Source of the DNA: Chrysopilus asiliformis
Taxonomy: Eukaryota > Arthropoda > Insecta > Diptera > Rhagionidae
Assembly (NCBI GenBank): GCA_964034945.1
Contig: OZ035961.1
Coordinates: 368,001 to 432,000 of the forward strand
Direction of reading: 5' to 3'
Length of the DNA stretch: 64,000 bases
In this document: positions 49,363 through 62,329 of the stretch, in pieces
How positions within the stretch are numbered: the stretch's first letter is position 1
Layout: each line of letters starts with the position of its first letter
Notes under the pieces: model-generated
Told to the model about the DNA's origin: nothing
The model's input: only the letters and a program-made list of their open reading frames with translations
Databases searched by the model: none
Translations under genes and position numbers: made by a program

Positions 49363-52300
49363 TCAAACCTTTAGTAGAGGGACATTTTGGGTGAATTGAA
49401 GACCCACACTTCTAAGCATGACAATCGGACTGAATGTTGTACTGTAGAGGCTTTGTAAACCATGAACTCCAATCATTACTGGTACATTTTTGATTAGTCG
49501 CTCCTTTTCGTATTTTAAAAGATAATGTATATCGCCTGGTAAATCAGGAAAGTTATTAAAAGTCTACAAAACATATCTTTTTTGAAATGTCCGTGTCTTT
49601 ATCCCTAAACTATTGCCAGAAAATGATAAAAAATACAGTTTTATTGATTTCAACTTACAGGTAACGAAAATATAACAGAATGTTACATTATTTTTGTCGA
49701 CATTTTCACAACCGAAAAGTTCCTTCTAAATATTGGCGCGCATTGTGATGGCACGCATGTAGTACTTAACACGTCCGCTGCAGGTAGTATTTTTTACGGA
49801 AATTGGCGGAAATTTCAGTCACAAACACATGCTTGCCGTTACAGTGCGCGCCTAAACTAATAAGTAAGTCATGTCTGTTTTAAAATTTCCACTAGGGACC
49901 TATTTCTAGTTTGGGACCTAACTGATTGTTATTAGAGCCAACTTAGCTAGTTAACAGGATTTTTTCGATAATCCGAATCGTACTATTTTAACAAAACCAA
50001 CCTATGTTGCTTCCATTATAAGTGGCTGTTTCTAATACTTTCGTCAGGCACTTGACATCACCGAAACCCAAATTAACACCTTGACCAGCAAGCGGATGAA
50101 TTCTATGCGCAGCATCTCTGAAATAATCATAATTTTATAATATTTTAAATAAATTTTATTTAAGAAAAAAATATCTTACCCTACGAGAGCAGCTCCTTTG
50201 CATACATATGAAGCAGCATGACTAAATCCTAATGGAAAACAGGCTCTAGATTTATCCTTGACGCTTTTTACTGCTGGCGGATACTGTCTTTGATTTTTCG
50301 ATGGTGAAGGTAAGAATGCTTCTAGAGTTTTCATTGCGTTTGCCACTAAACTGTCTTTTGGATATTCCTTCCACTAATTCAAAGAAAATCACTGAAAAAA
50401 TGTAAGTTGATTAACTGAAATTTGCTTACGTAGGCATCGTTTAGCGCATCTACAAATTCCTGAGGAGGCAAAGACTCGAGAAGTTTCGCATGCTCTCTAG
50501 TTGTACTCCAAACTAGTGAACTCAAATTATCGGTGAGTGGAAGTAGTGCCACTGGTCCAGTTGGTAGAAATCTCTGCCAGGCTACTGAGTTATCACCGGC
50601 CTATTTATGTACTCGATTAATTTTGATCAATTCTATTCATTAATAAATGCTCACATCGCTTAATTCTATTGTTGCAACTAACCCCATCTGATTGTAGTCC
50701 TTCCTAAATACGTCCACATTCATTTGTTTGCGCACCAAAGAATTAGCTCCATCGGCACCAATCTGATAAACGATTTTTGTAAGTGATGTTTTTCATATTT
50801 AAAAGTTTTTTTTATAATATCTCATAAATTTTTATTTAATAAAAATGTGAAAAAAGAAAATGTTTTGTAGCAAAAATTTAAAAAAAAAATTTAAGGATGT
50901 TCGAGTATTAACTAAAAAATAAGAAAAAGCTTTTATGTACTAAAAAGGGAAAATAATTTTTTGGACGTAATTTTTTATTTAATTAGAAGGACTAAAAATT
51001 AATAATCACGGTATCCTTACAGGACCCTCCTTTCCGCTTGCAGACTTCTTTATGTCAGAATCGGATTCAGGTACCCCAAAAAACTACAGATGAAAAAATT
51101 TGAGGAATAGGATAATGTAAGGATAACCTGATAATCCTTTTCCTCAAATTTTTCTTCCGTTATCCTTACAAGGACGAAGTAGTTAGTATTGTCACTGGAG
51201 CTACGTATGTGTTTCAAGTCAATCGGATGAGTGGAATCATCCAAAATTAATCACAAGATTTGACACTGTCAGACATAGTTTCTAATTGCTGCCAGAATAA
51301 TATTTACCAAAATTCCAGAAATTTCTCATCAATTTGAAAATAATCGAAAAAACTTCCTAAAGCAATTTTAAAATTGAATAGGTACTCTGAAATCTTACAA
51401 CCTGAGAAAAAAAATCATAAGAGAAGAATCCAAGATCGGAAGGAAAATCTAAACTAAAAAAGCCATAGTTTGATCTCATCTTTCACCATGATCGGTTCAG
51501 TTCCTTCTGTGTAATAAATTCACTCAACATCAAAAGTAAAATTTATCTGTTCTTAGAAATGGATTAAGATTTTGGTCGAAATTCGGTCACAAAATTTGTA
51601 TTTTGATTGGAGCCAATCACTAGGTTATTAAAACTTCAAAAACATTTTTATTTAATAGAACGGAAATTAGCACTAAATCATATGAATCTTTGGGAATCGT
51701 GGAAAGTGTGTTTAATTACAGCGATCTGTTTTGTGTTGATATTATACTAAATATACTGAAATTTTAAGTACCATTATTAAAATCATTAAAGTGCGAATGA
51801 TGTGATTAATTTAGAGTAATGCTGGAGCTTTGAAATCCGAAAGAAATGTATAAATAGCAATCGGTTGGCCGCAATTTATGAAAAGGAAGTGTGAAGAAAA
51901 AAAAACAAAACTAAATGAGAGTTCGAAATTCTCGGTTTGTGGAATCCGATTTCTTTGTTGTGGATTTTTCCTAGGATATTTAAGCGGTATGCGGTACTGT
52001 GATTTTGAGATTACTTTTTTGGCTATCTACCTCTCTGTTTTCTTTGTTTCACAAAAAAAAATTGGTCCTGTTACCTGTGCATGAAAAGCGAGAGATTTTT
52101 TCTTTATCTGTGAATTTCTCTAAATTTTTTTTAAACAAATATTAGCTAGGAATGTGCATGGCAATGTAATTTACTCAAGTTTCTACATGAAGAAATTCTT
52201 TTTTTTCATAGAATTTACCTACACACACATTATACGAAACGTAACACGTGTTTATTTATTGGCAAAATTAAATCAATATGATTGATGTTATCTCTATAAA

Positions 52301-55300
52301 TCGTATGTAATTTAGCAAATTTTCTGCCCGTTAATTTTCTAAATGATTTGCTAATGGTCAAAATAGACCATCAATATATCGTTCGCTGCCAGTGTTGCGT
52401 ATATATTTCCGTACCAGTTAAGTCAAGAAAAAAAAGCCAAATAGGAATGAATAGAATATTTAACACATTACAATATTTCTCACATTGTTTACATTTGTTA
52501 GTGTCGTATTAGATTAAGGAACAAATAGACATTTCATTCTGCAAGAGAGACTGACTCGCTATCGTGGAATTGAAATCTTCTTCGATTATTCGACTTTCAT
52601 ATTCTGTTGGATTTAGACATCGCACACCTGGAACTATTCAAATCAGCTCAGCTCGTATTAACGCAAGGCAGTTGAGACGTTCGCATGACTAAAATATTTT
52701 CTCAGATTGCAATTACGTGGAATTTGTGGGATATAGCCCGCCGACAAGAAAGAATCCAAAATAGAACTCAATTGTTTATATGAATTACAATTTTAGTGTA
52801 AATAATCCTATTAATTACGGATTGAGAATGTAAATAAAACGAGTGAATATTCAACATCACATCAGTAACAATAATGGAAAAAGTGCAGCTTAATTCGTTT
52901 GAGATATAATCAGCTTTTTTTTTACTTTGCGGCAGAAAGACGGTAAATTTTGATTCCTTAGGAAGTTTTTATAAATGGAATTCGATTGATGTGTAGAAAA
53001 TTCTGATTTGTTGGGGATTATTAAAAGGAAATTAAAATGGAAAGTGTTCGATTTTCAATAATCGTAAGTAACAACATTTTGTTAATTTTTAGACTATCGG
53101 GTTAGCCCCGATCGGGGCCATATACATATTGCGTGGAGTCGCCAAAAACACAAAAAATATTCAAAACAAAAACCTGTGATTTTAATGAAAAAATGCCGCT
53201 AGTCTAAAGGTTAATTAATTTATTCTGGTTCACAAAATTTATGTTTTTGTTTTAGGAAAATGACTTACAGTGGAAAAAGAAAAATGAAACTGATGAAATC
53301 GAGAATGAAGATGAAGACGACCAACGGAGTATCTCAAGTGAAAGTAGCGGTGATGCGGTTCTAAGTAATCAAACACACACGATATTCCATCGACATCAGA
53401 AGGATCATGGAATTTGGGTAGCTGATGAGATCGAACGCGCTCTGAAGCAGTTGCCCAATTCGAGCAACATTATGAATATTATTAGTTGGGGAAATTTTAA
53501 TGGTATAATGATTTCGATAAAAAAAAAATTTAGAAACACTTCAATTACCAAATTGACTGTTGATGATTGAAAATTGTGGAAATTTGTAATAATATCACAA
53601 GTTTTTCCCACAAAAATAGATCAACTCAAATCGTGGGGCTTAGGGGTGTCGAAACTTGCTATTTCTCCGCCATTTTTTCCACTAATTAACCCGGCAACGA
53701 CTTTAATTATTTTTAAAATCCATCTAATTTCCTATTGTTAGAATTTGTTTCGGGATCTGTTGATGTCAATGTGGCACTACTTTACTCAGCATGGTATGGC
53801 TGCATTGAAAATATTTCAACTCTATTGGAAAATTACTTAGCTGATCCAAATTTTTCTGATGGGGCAGGAAGAACAGCTTTACATTTTGCCTGTTGTATTG
53901 GAGAAGCACAAATAGCTAAAGTTCTTCTAGATCATGGAGCTGATCCGAATCGTTGGGACAAGGAGGGGAAAACAACGCCATTACATTGTGCGGCTAGGTA
54001 TGTATAAGAAATTCTGTTTCAAAAATTTAGTTCTTCGCATTATCAGACATTTTGAAACCAGAATCAATTTCAAATGTGCATATAACACCATTTGAACATA
54101 AAGCAAATTGCTGACGGGGATAACCATAAAATACTTCTCGCTTTTAGTGGAAAAGGGGAGTCTATGGTGATATCAAATTGCACACAAAAAAAAACTCGAC
54201 AAAAAGGTTCGAAAAAGCTTTATCCGTTACGTATTTTATGTACAGCGCGAAGTTTTGTTTCGTCCTTAAATATTGATTTTTTAACCATAAAAACATCAAG
54301 ACAATTTGTGTTCCACATTTTTTTTGAGTCGGATTTTATACCACTATCACTGAGTCGGATTTTATACCACTATCACTATTCACGCGAAATTCGTGAAGTA
54401 CTTTATGGACAGGTACTAAAAGAAATTTTTTTATGTTCGTGAAAAGTTCGGGCAGCGTAGAATGCATTTTACTTCTGCTGAAGCGAAAGGCACAAATTAA
54501 TGTTGGGATTGAGAAGAGATCAGCGTTGCATTTTGCAATTGACAAGAATTCTGTTGAATGTGTGGAGACACTACTGAAATACGGAGCAGATCCAAACACA
54601 CCACAGGTAAACATTTTAATTCAATAGAGAAATCCAGGTGAATATAAAGAATTCTATTTTATTTCAAAAGGTATTTACAGAGACTCCATTGCACACGGCA
54701 GCAGCTCTCGGGTATAAAGAATGCGTTCAGTTACTTTTAAAATATGGAGCCGATGTGAGGTCCCAATTTGGCAAAAGAAAGCTAACCGCATTGCATTTGG
54801 GTAGGTTTCACACAGATAATAAAACATAAGAAAAGGTACATTTGTCAGGGACCAATCGCCAAATACTCTATATATGAGGGTAGACAAAATTTTTATTTAA
54901 AAAATCCTTTTGTATGGGAGAGTGGGAAGAAGTGGTCCGATTGGATTGTGATGTATGGAATGGCTATGTGAAATTATATTCTCAGCACTTTTGGCTTCCA
55001 TAATTTTTTTGATACCATGCACCGTTTTCGAGAAAATCGCAAAAAAAAATAGGGGGAGGGGAAGGAATGATGCGATATTCAAGAATTTAGCCTCACTTTC
55101 ACAAATAAATGATCTGTATATAATTGCAAGTCTCTAACTTAATTTCTTAGAGAGTTATCGTGTTCACGAACGGATGGACAGGCGCAAATCAAAATCTTGT
55201 GTCATCTCAAATACCCTGGTAGAGTTCATTTTTGTATAAAAAGGGTTTTAATTTTTAAGAGGCCCATAAAAATAGTTTGCAATTTCAAACTATTTTTATT

Positions 55301-58300
55301 GTGTTTAGTCAAGATTTTTAAGGATCTCAAACGTCTCTTTCAGCTGCCGAAGATGATTACGTGGAATGCGTTCAATTACTACTAGAGAACGGGGCCGAAG
55401 TGGACGCGAAAAACGCTGATAGCCAAACCTCTTTGCATTTGGCGTGTTTATCACAATGCATTGAAACATTGGAGCTTCTCATCAAACACAGGGCGAATGT
55501 GAATGCGATTTACAAGGATGGAAGGACAGCATTGCATGCGGCAATTGTTAAGCAATCAAGATGTTTCGAGTGTGTTCGAATTTTACTCAACGCTGGCGCG
55601 AATGTGAATAAAGCGGATAATTACGGATACACACCTCTGCATATATCCGCCCTCAATGAATTTAGCAATTGTGCCTACACTCTTATTGGTTTGAGATTAA
55701 TATGGGTTTTAAATTTAGATTAATTAATCGGTCGCCATCTATTCACAGAGCATGGAGCAGACATTACAGCCCGTACTAATGGTGGGGTAACCGCTTTATC
55801 ATTCATAGTTCGTCGAACGCCTGAAATCATTCCGAAATTAATCGCGAAATTAGACTCATCGATAAAAGTCAACGATCATGAGATCGGAGACGTTGACTGT
55901 GAGATAAAATTGGATTTTCGTTTGCTTGTTCCATGCATGGAGCGTGGCGAATCTGAATTGCTGCTTTCGTTTGTTGAAGTTGGCCAGAGAAGGATCCTAA
56001 AGCACCCTCTGTGCGAGACTTTTCTATTCCTAAAATGGAGGCGCATAAGGAAGTTTTTCTTGATGAGTCTTTTCTATCATGCCATCTTCGTTTTAATGTT
56101 TACTCTCTACATTCTGGGAGTATACGTGAAAATCTGCAATGGTGAGGATCAGAAGCAGTGCTTGGCGGCGAGCTACGTACCACTTGTTGGATATTTTGTT
56201 GTTATACTCAACACGACACTTCTTGGCAAGGAGATTTTTCAGGTAAATCGAAATGTCCGTCTATTCTCAGGGTTTTGCTGAAAACTGCAAAACCTCTCAA
56301 AGCAAATTTTACTGTTGCTCTGGTTATTTATTCCTTTTTGCTCGATACATTTTAAAAACAAGTTAAATCGTATAAAATATGGTTTTAAAAATTCACAATT
56401 TTATTAGATGTGCCATGGTCTATCAGGATATGCTCGCTACTGGGAAAATTGGCTTCAGTGGACAATTATACTTGCCGTTTTCCTATGTGTGGTAAGATTG
56501 CGACTTTGTTTGAGTACTTTTTGTAAGAAAAACTTTTTCTAGACACCAGAAACATTAATATCGGGTAATTTATTGGCTGTCCCTAATTGGCAACATCACA
56601 TTGCAGGTTTAGCAATATTCTTCGTTTGGTTAGAGTTAATGATGCTTGTTGGACGATTTCCAATATTCGGTTTGTACGTCCAAATGTTTACAAAAGGTAA
56701 AAACTATTTCATTTTTTTACGAATTTTTGAAAATAAAAAAAAATGAATAATTTCAGTTGCTGTTAACTTTTCTAAATTTCTTCTTGCCTATTGCTGCCTT
56801 TTGATTGCTTTTGGTCTTAGTTTCTGCGTTTTGTTCACAAATTATGGGCCATTTCAAAGTATTCCTTGGTAAACACTATAAAAATCAAATCAGAGTAAAA
56901 TCTAATTCGAATATGAAATGAAATCTAGGGGACTGATGAAAACTGTTATTATGATGTCTGGCGAGTTGGAGTTCGAGGACATTTTTTATGGAGATGAAGG
57001 GATTTTGTATCCCGTGACGAGTCATATTTTATTTTTGACGTTTGTTTTGCTGGTCACCGTTATTTTGACAAATCTTTTGGTTGGTTTAGCAGTTAGCGAC
57101 ATCCAGGTACACCTTCAATGGCAATATTTATTATTTAAAACGTTTTTCACTGAGAATTTCTAGGGACTTCAAGATTCTGCTGGTTTGGATCGTTTAATAC
57201 GACAAGCCGAGTTAGTTTCGCGACTTGAAGGGTTGTTTTTCTCAAGGATTCTAGGGAAAGCACCACCAAAACTAGTATCGTTGTGTCAAAGAAGTGCTCT
57301 GCTACGAACATCCCAATATCAACTTCAATTCACAACTCGACCCAATGATCCGCGCGACAAACGATTGCCGGAAGACCTAAAAATTAATATTTACAAATTG
57401 GTAGCGGAGCGCCGAGATAGAAATCAAAGCATGAGAAGGAAGAAACGTGAGGAGAATTTAAGCATTTTCAAAACGAGCTGCGATCGGCCACACGAAGACG
57501 AAGTAGTTTTGAGGCCAAACTCAATTTCTAATCTTCGTAGTCGAGTCATATCGGAAACTCCGCAGAGCATCCAGAAACGCCGATTGCAAACAATCGTTGA
57601 GACGGAAAAGAGAGTCTCATTTGATCGGGAAAATGTCGCCCTGATAGCTGCACAAGTTGCCGAAACGGGTAGAAAATTCGACAAAATGAGCGACATATTA
57701 ACAAAAAGGATGCATATAATGGCCGAGGAGTTGGTTCGGATAAAATTGCAGCTCGATAAGAAATCTAGTTAGTCTGAAATACTGTTACTTTCTGTGTATC
57801 TATTAACAAAATTAAATTAATTAACCAACCGTTTTTCCTCTATCATTTAATTCTTTGGAATAACTTACCAAGAGATCACAGGTGAATGTCTCACCGTTTG
57901 CCAGTTCCACAATATTCTTTGACGACCCATTCTGTAGCAGTTGCACATTCTGGACTCTTGATAGATTTTTAACTTGAACCGATGGCGAATTTTCCAATTG
58001 CTGGTAGACTGCGTGCAAAACCAGGTCATTTTCAATCATGTAGGCTACATCATCATTGAAGTTATCGTGGTTGAATTCAATGAAGGCATCCGAGCAGGCG
58101 TCCCAAACCTAGAAGCATTTTCCATTGACATTGTTTGTGGGCGGTAAATAAAGATTTCATACCTGCATTTGTTTGACGGGTTTGTATCTCTGTGAGGAAA
58201 TGAATTCCCAAGCTCCAATTGCCTTCATCAAGTCAATAGTGCCATGGTTTAGAGCGGAGGCTCTGTTGCTGTATTCGCCGGTGCCGGAAAATCCCTTGAA

Positions 58301-58586
58301 CTTTGGTGCTCCTTCTAGTAGGAGGACCTTTTTGTCGGCGAGAACTGAATTCTTTGCTATCATGAGGAAGTTTAATCGTCATCAACAGGAAAAGGATTTG
58401 TTAACAGTACTCACAAATTGCACAAGCCAAAGTCGTACCGACCAAACCTCCTCCACTTATAACAACATCAAAGTGTTCAGCCTTTTCTTCCTTGCCTGCG
58501 CTCAAAAAACGGATTCCGCTTAAAATCCTGGATAAATTCAAAAGCGAGTCTTGTCGCCTGCAGATTGCCACGAATCCCATTACCAT
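49363..58586 (-). CDS. Coq6: Ubiquinone biosynthesis monooxygenase COQ6
   Basis: FAD-dependent hydroxylase of coenzyme Q synthesis, on the matrix side of the mitochondrial inner membrane. Minus-strand exons: 58586-58415, 58356-58163, 58108-57869, 50762-50655, 50600-50430, 50373-50180, 50117-50002, 49535-49363; 455 residues, phases consistent, near the 468 of the human enzyme. The N terminus is basic/Ser-rich as for import. [18 protein letters not shown] is the dinucleotide-binding motif; then come [17 protein letters not shown] (the GD-type motif) and [20 protein letters not shown], the FAD ribityl-binding block. The C terminus [18 protein letters not shown] fits the family. Intron 3 is 7.1 kb (50763-57868) while all others are short, and contains the whole pyrexia gene on the opposite strand. 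Confidence 0.94.
50763..53036. other. Coq6 intron 3, part upstream of pyrexia
   Basis: 2.3 kb without coding exons. It holds an imperfect hairpin at 51096-51157 and must contain the promoter of pyrexia (+). Several ORFs of 60-70 codons lack support. Confidence 0.45.
51096..51157. repeat. Inverted repeat in Coq6 intron 3
   Basis: AAAATTTGAGGAATAGGATAA pairs with TTATCCTTTTCCTCAAATTTT-like sequence about 15 bases downstream with one or two mismatches. GTATCCTTACAGGA and TATCCTTACAAGGA lie outside it, suggesting a small decayed MITE. Confidence 0.5.
53037..57772 (+). CDS. pyx: Pyrexia, TRPA heat-activated channel (conserved copy C)
   Basis: Exons: 53037-53063, 53256-53502, 53742-53997, 54447-54606, 54671-54800, 55344-55688, 55749-56242, 56408-56491, 56543-56696, 56757-56868, 56929-57106, 57164-57772; 931 residues, phases consistent, near the roughly 950 of the fly protein. 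MESVRFSII leads to an acidic Ser-rich N terminus (about 10-60), then [17 protein letters not shown]. Ankyrin repeats occupy about 95-395 ([34 protein letters not shown]). [18 protein letters not shown] and KLDFRLLVP form the linker. Six membrane segments run about 490-725, with pore [12 protein letters not shown] and S6 end [15 protein letters not shown]. The tail contains [15 protein letters not shown] and a helical end. In flies pyrexia protects from heat and tunes the circadian clock to temperature. It lies antisense inside Coq6 intron 3. Confidence 0.92.
54326..54377 (+). repeat. Exact 26-bp tandem duplication in pyrexia intron 3
   Basis: GAGTCGGATTTTATACCACTATCACT occurs twice with no spacer (54326-54351, 54352-54377), about 70 bases before exon 4. 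Confidence 0.9.
54840..55215 (+). repeat. Dispersed repeat in pyrexia intron 5
   Basis: Carries GATACCATGCACCGTTTTCGAGAAAATCGC, a purine-rich tract (AGGGGGAGGGGAAGG) and CACGAACGGATGGACAGGCG. The same order of motifs is seen in the repeat at 39640-40120, so it is a second copy of that family. Insertion explains why this intron is 543 bp. Confidence 0.5.
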
Positions 58587-61500
58587 ACAGTTGAACTACG
58601 ACGATTTATTTGCAATTGAAAAAACGCACAAAAATAATCCACCATGCACGAAAAACTGAGAGAAACGTCAAATGTCGTCACGACGATGCTGTCAGCTTGC
58701 TTTTTGGTAGAATTTTCTATTGGAATAATATGGAGGTTCCTGGAAGGATATGTTTTTTTCAAACGAATTCTTATTTAAATATTATTTTTTGATTGAATTT
58801 TAAAACGCGTAATAAAATATTACAAACAAATAATAAAATGTTAAACTCTTTATTACGAAGTATAATAAGATATTGTATTTTGCCTAAAAAACTAACAGTG
58901 AACTAACAGTTTTTCGCAAAAACAATTAAAGGAAGGATAAAAGACATTTAAATTCTCTATTTTTTTTCCTTTCACTGCAAAAAGATATATTTTACCGTTA
59001 TCGAGATATTTCAGGATTTGTAAAAAAAATGGTAAGATTTTTATGTAAACTAATATTTTATTCGTCAGGTTACAAATTGCATAACAACGTAGTTTTTGTA
59101 CAAAAAAGTCATGTGCTGTTATTTAAAAAAAAATAGGTGCTTCGGTTTTTGAAATTTGATAAAAATAGTAGTAATCAAATTAAATCACGTAACAAGTTAC
59201 TATAGTGGCTTTACATAAAATACGTTATATATTTAGGGGATGGGAGCCTGTGGTGGTGTAATTACGGTAAAAAGTTCATTTAAGAAATTGTGAAAAAGCT
59301 AAACGAGGCTAAAAGGAGCATGAAATATTTTATGGACAGCCTCAAGTAAAAAACATATAATAAAATAAAAATTAATTTGCCACTGTAAGATTTAGATAAA
59401 AACTTTTTTATAAATAGCTTAGATGTGAGCAACTGAAAAACTAATTTTATTATTTTGCCGCTTATTGTTTATTTGAATATTCCCTTTGACCGTGATTTAA
59501 ATTGTTTAATTTATTTTTCTTGTTGTAAAATTGAATTTCAATACAAACGTGTGGTAGATTTAAATGTTTTATCGAATTTATCTGTGACTGAACTGACTAC
59601 CACAACAAATCAATGAGAACCTGTTCCCTACTTGAACTCTTCCAATTAATAATAAATAATAACTGTCATAAATTTCGGTATAAAATTTCTTCATTCAAGG
59701 ATGTTTGAATGGGTGTAGAGCTAGATTTTTAGCATTACTTCAATTGGAACATAAATTACAATGTTTAGAATACGAGTTTGTTCGTTGAAATACTGAGATA
59801 TCTATTTAGTGGTTTTTTTAAAAAAAAAAATTGTGTTATTATTATTCAAATGATTGCTTTGGGTTGATTATTCTTCATACCTTTTGGCGGAAATTGCATA
59901 GATTCAAAGCGATTGCATAGATGCGAGTTTAGTGAAGAGAGTCAACGACGATAGAAAAAATGTGGGCTTGTAGTAGAATTGATATTTTCAAGATCATTGC
60001 TTAAACAATAAAAGCGAATACTCTGATGTCTCATTCGACATAAAAAGCTGTGTAATCAGAAACTAATTTTTTTTCCACGGCGAGTATATAGAATTTCTTG
60101 TTTTGGAAATTAACTGCTTTTTGTTGAATTTAGTGATAAATTTAATTTGTTTTAAAAAAAATGTAAGTGACTAAGATTTATTTGATTTCCGTTTGGGGTG
60201 ATATTCAAAATTCGTAGAACTAGACACGAGTTTAGTAATAAATTAAATAATTTCAACAAAAACTGTTTTAGTGGTAAAATAATGGAAGTGTTAATGGTCA
60301 TTTTTTCAAAAAAAAATTATATCTAAAGTTCATGTAAATGGTAAAAATGATATTAAAGCTTACATCCAAATGATGTTTGGAAATTGCTGTTGATAAAAAT
60401 TAAAACGCTCCAGTCATAAATTTATTTTACTTTTATTAAAATCAGATTGTTAATGCTCGAAAGAAGAGATTAAAGTTCGAAAAGCTTCTTATATTTTTAC
60501 TGTCGTGATTTTTTGTGGATGATTTAAATTAAAATTTATGACACTAGTTTGGCAAGTGGTCGTATCAACTCGAATTAATTTGATTAATGACTAACATTTG
60601 GTTGGATATATTAGTGACTCTTTAATCGTTTATTTGTATGATAAATTTTTCTTTGTATGATAAAACAATAAAATATAAAAAGGATAGGTTGACGCAAAAT
60701 ATAAAAGTTTCGTGTAATATCAATAAAAAATAACTTATTCTTATTTTTATTATATTTCTAAGTGAGTATTGCGTTCCCCTTTAAAATACAATTGAATAAT
60801 AATTTCTTTGAAAAAAAAACTTACTATAATTAAAAATGTCAGTTGCTCTCTGAATCAATTAAAAAATAGGCTTTGCTGTTTATCCAACGTATGAGATTAA
60901 TCATTCTGTTATATGTTAAGATTTTAAATTAAAATTCCGATTATGTTTAAATGAGTATTTATATGGCGAGTGCCTACATGCCAAAGTACACGAGGTGGTT
61001 GGAATTAAAGTGAAGAGTAGATGGAAAGGAAAACAACAGAAAAATGTTTTGCATATTGTTTGAATTTTTTATTTCCGTTTTATTTTAATGCAATTGAATA
61101 TTAAATATTTTAAAAATAAAAAAACCTAAAGTTAAAGCGCAATTTTTATAATTAATTTAAAAAAAATACGCTGTTCATAAAATAAGTTGTAGTAATTTTC
61201 GGACAGTATTTTTCTCTTTTTTCTGGGCACCTTTCTGCAGAAAATGTCAACCAAAATTGAGCTCGAATTTCAGGTGTTAGAGCGTTTTAACGTGAAAAAA
61301 GTTATGTCCCATTTTCAGCAACGAATAGTCAAATTGTTTTTGCTGAAAATCGGCTTAAAATATCACATGTAAGGACAAGCTGTAGAAAATTCTAATTTTT
61401 TGTAATTTTGTTCGTAAAAAAAGAAGATTCTGAGAAAAACAAAATCAGAATGGAAAATTTTAGGAAAAACTGAAATTTTGGTCGGGAAATTGCAGAAATT

Positions 61501-62070
61501 CACAGTGAAAGCACAAGCTTTTTTTTACAACACCTCGTCTCACTGCTATCTTTCAGATAGTGATTATTCTTATGACGCCATGCCAGTCTGTTAATTATAG
61601 CTTCGAAGTTGTCATGAATAAATAATTAATCTTGTTATTATTAAATAAAAAAAGCTTGAAAACAAAAAGAGCCTTAGAATGATTTACTTCCGAAATATTA
61701 AGAGTCTGGAATCGGCGCAATATCTGCCCAATTGGGATGACTATAGAACGTGATATGCGTATCTTTGATCTGCTAAAGTTACGGAAATTCTAAAGTGCTT
61801 AAGTCAAGTTAAAATTCCAATCGGGTATTTTCTTACGTGTGTGGCGTTGTAGTAAGTAGTGTATTCCATTAAATGAAGCTACCGAGTTGATCAGATACTT
61901 ATAGATGGAATAATACTGGCCAATTTATGGTCGGTCAACTTGGAAGCTCGGATTGGCTGGCTAGAGGATCTTGATCTCTACTGCTGGTTTTGCTATTTAT
62001 GTTTTTGTTGTTGTGTGATTTTTTAGTATAATGTTGTCTCTCAATGGCTTAGTGGCGATCGATGCAGTTC
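58587..62070. other. Intergenic region downstream of Coq6 start
   Basis: 3.5 kb of AT-rich DNA; the first part holds the Coq6 promoter (minus strand). No coding exon, RNA gene or transposon end could be supported. Confidence 0.45.
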
Positions 62071-62074
62071 CAAG

Positions 62075-62113
62075 TATAAAATAAGTATTTCAGGTAGATT
62101 CGTTAGTCATTCA
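62075..62113 (+). promoter_or_regulatory. TATA + initiator core promoter
   Basis: TATAAAAT at 62075-62082 in the context CCAAGTATAAAATAAG, with initiator-like TAGTCATTCAGCA about 30-35 bases downstream. Very similar in layout to the promoter at 27555. Confidence 0.5.
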
Positions 62114-62329
62114 GCAGTTGTCCATCGACGGAGAGACTTGAAATCGCGAATAAAACATTTTTATTTCGTTAAGTGCTCCGGACATTTAAATATCGTGTAT
62201 ATAAACGCAAATTGATATACATAGTAAAGTTCATCGTAAGATCACCATTTTCAACACTAATTTGTCAATACACAGCATTCAGCACTAATTTGTCAGCAAC
62301 GTTTTAATTGCACCGTTAACTTTCTCCAG
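62107..62329 (+). other. Probable non-coding first exon (5' UTR)
   Basis: Begins at the initiator and runs to a donor-like CTCCAG|GTACAAT at 62330. It is less AT-rich at the start than its surroundings and has no long ORF. It would be the 5' UTR exon of a plus-strand gene lying beyond the window. Confidence 0.4.

Noticed and set aside
51878..52084. 68-codon ORF in Coq6 intron 3
   Set aside because: Low-complexity Lys and Cys/Phe-rich, no homology, no promoter.
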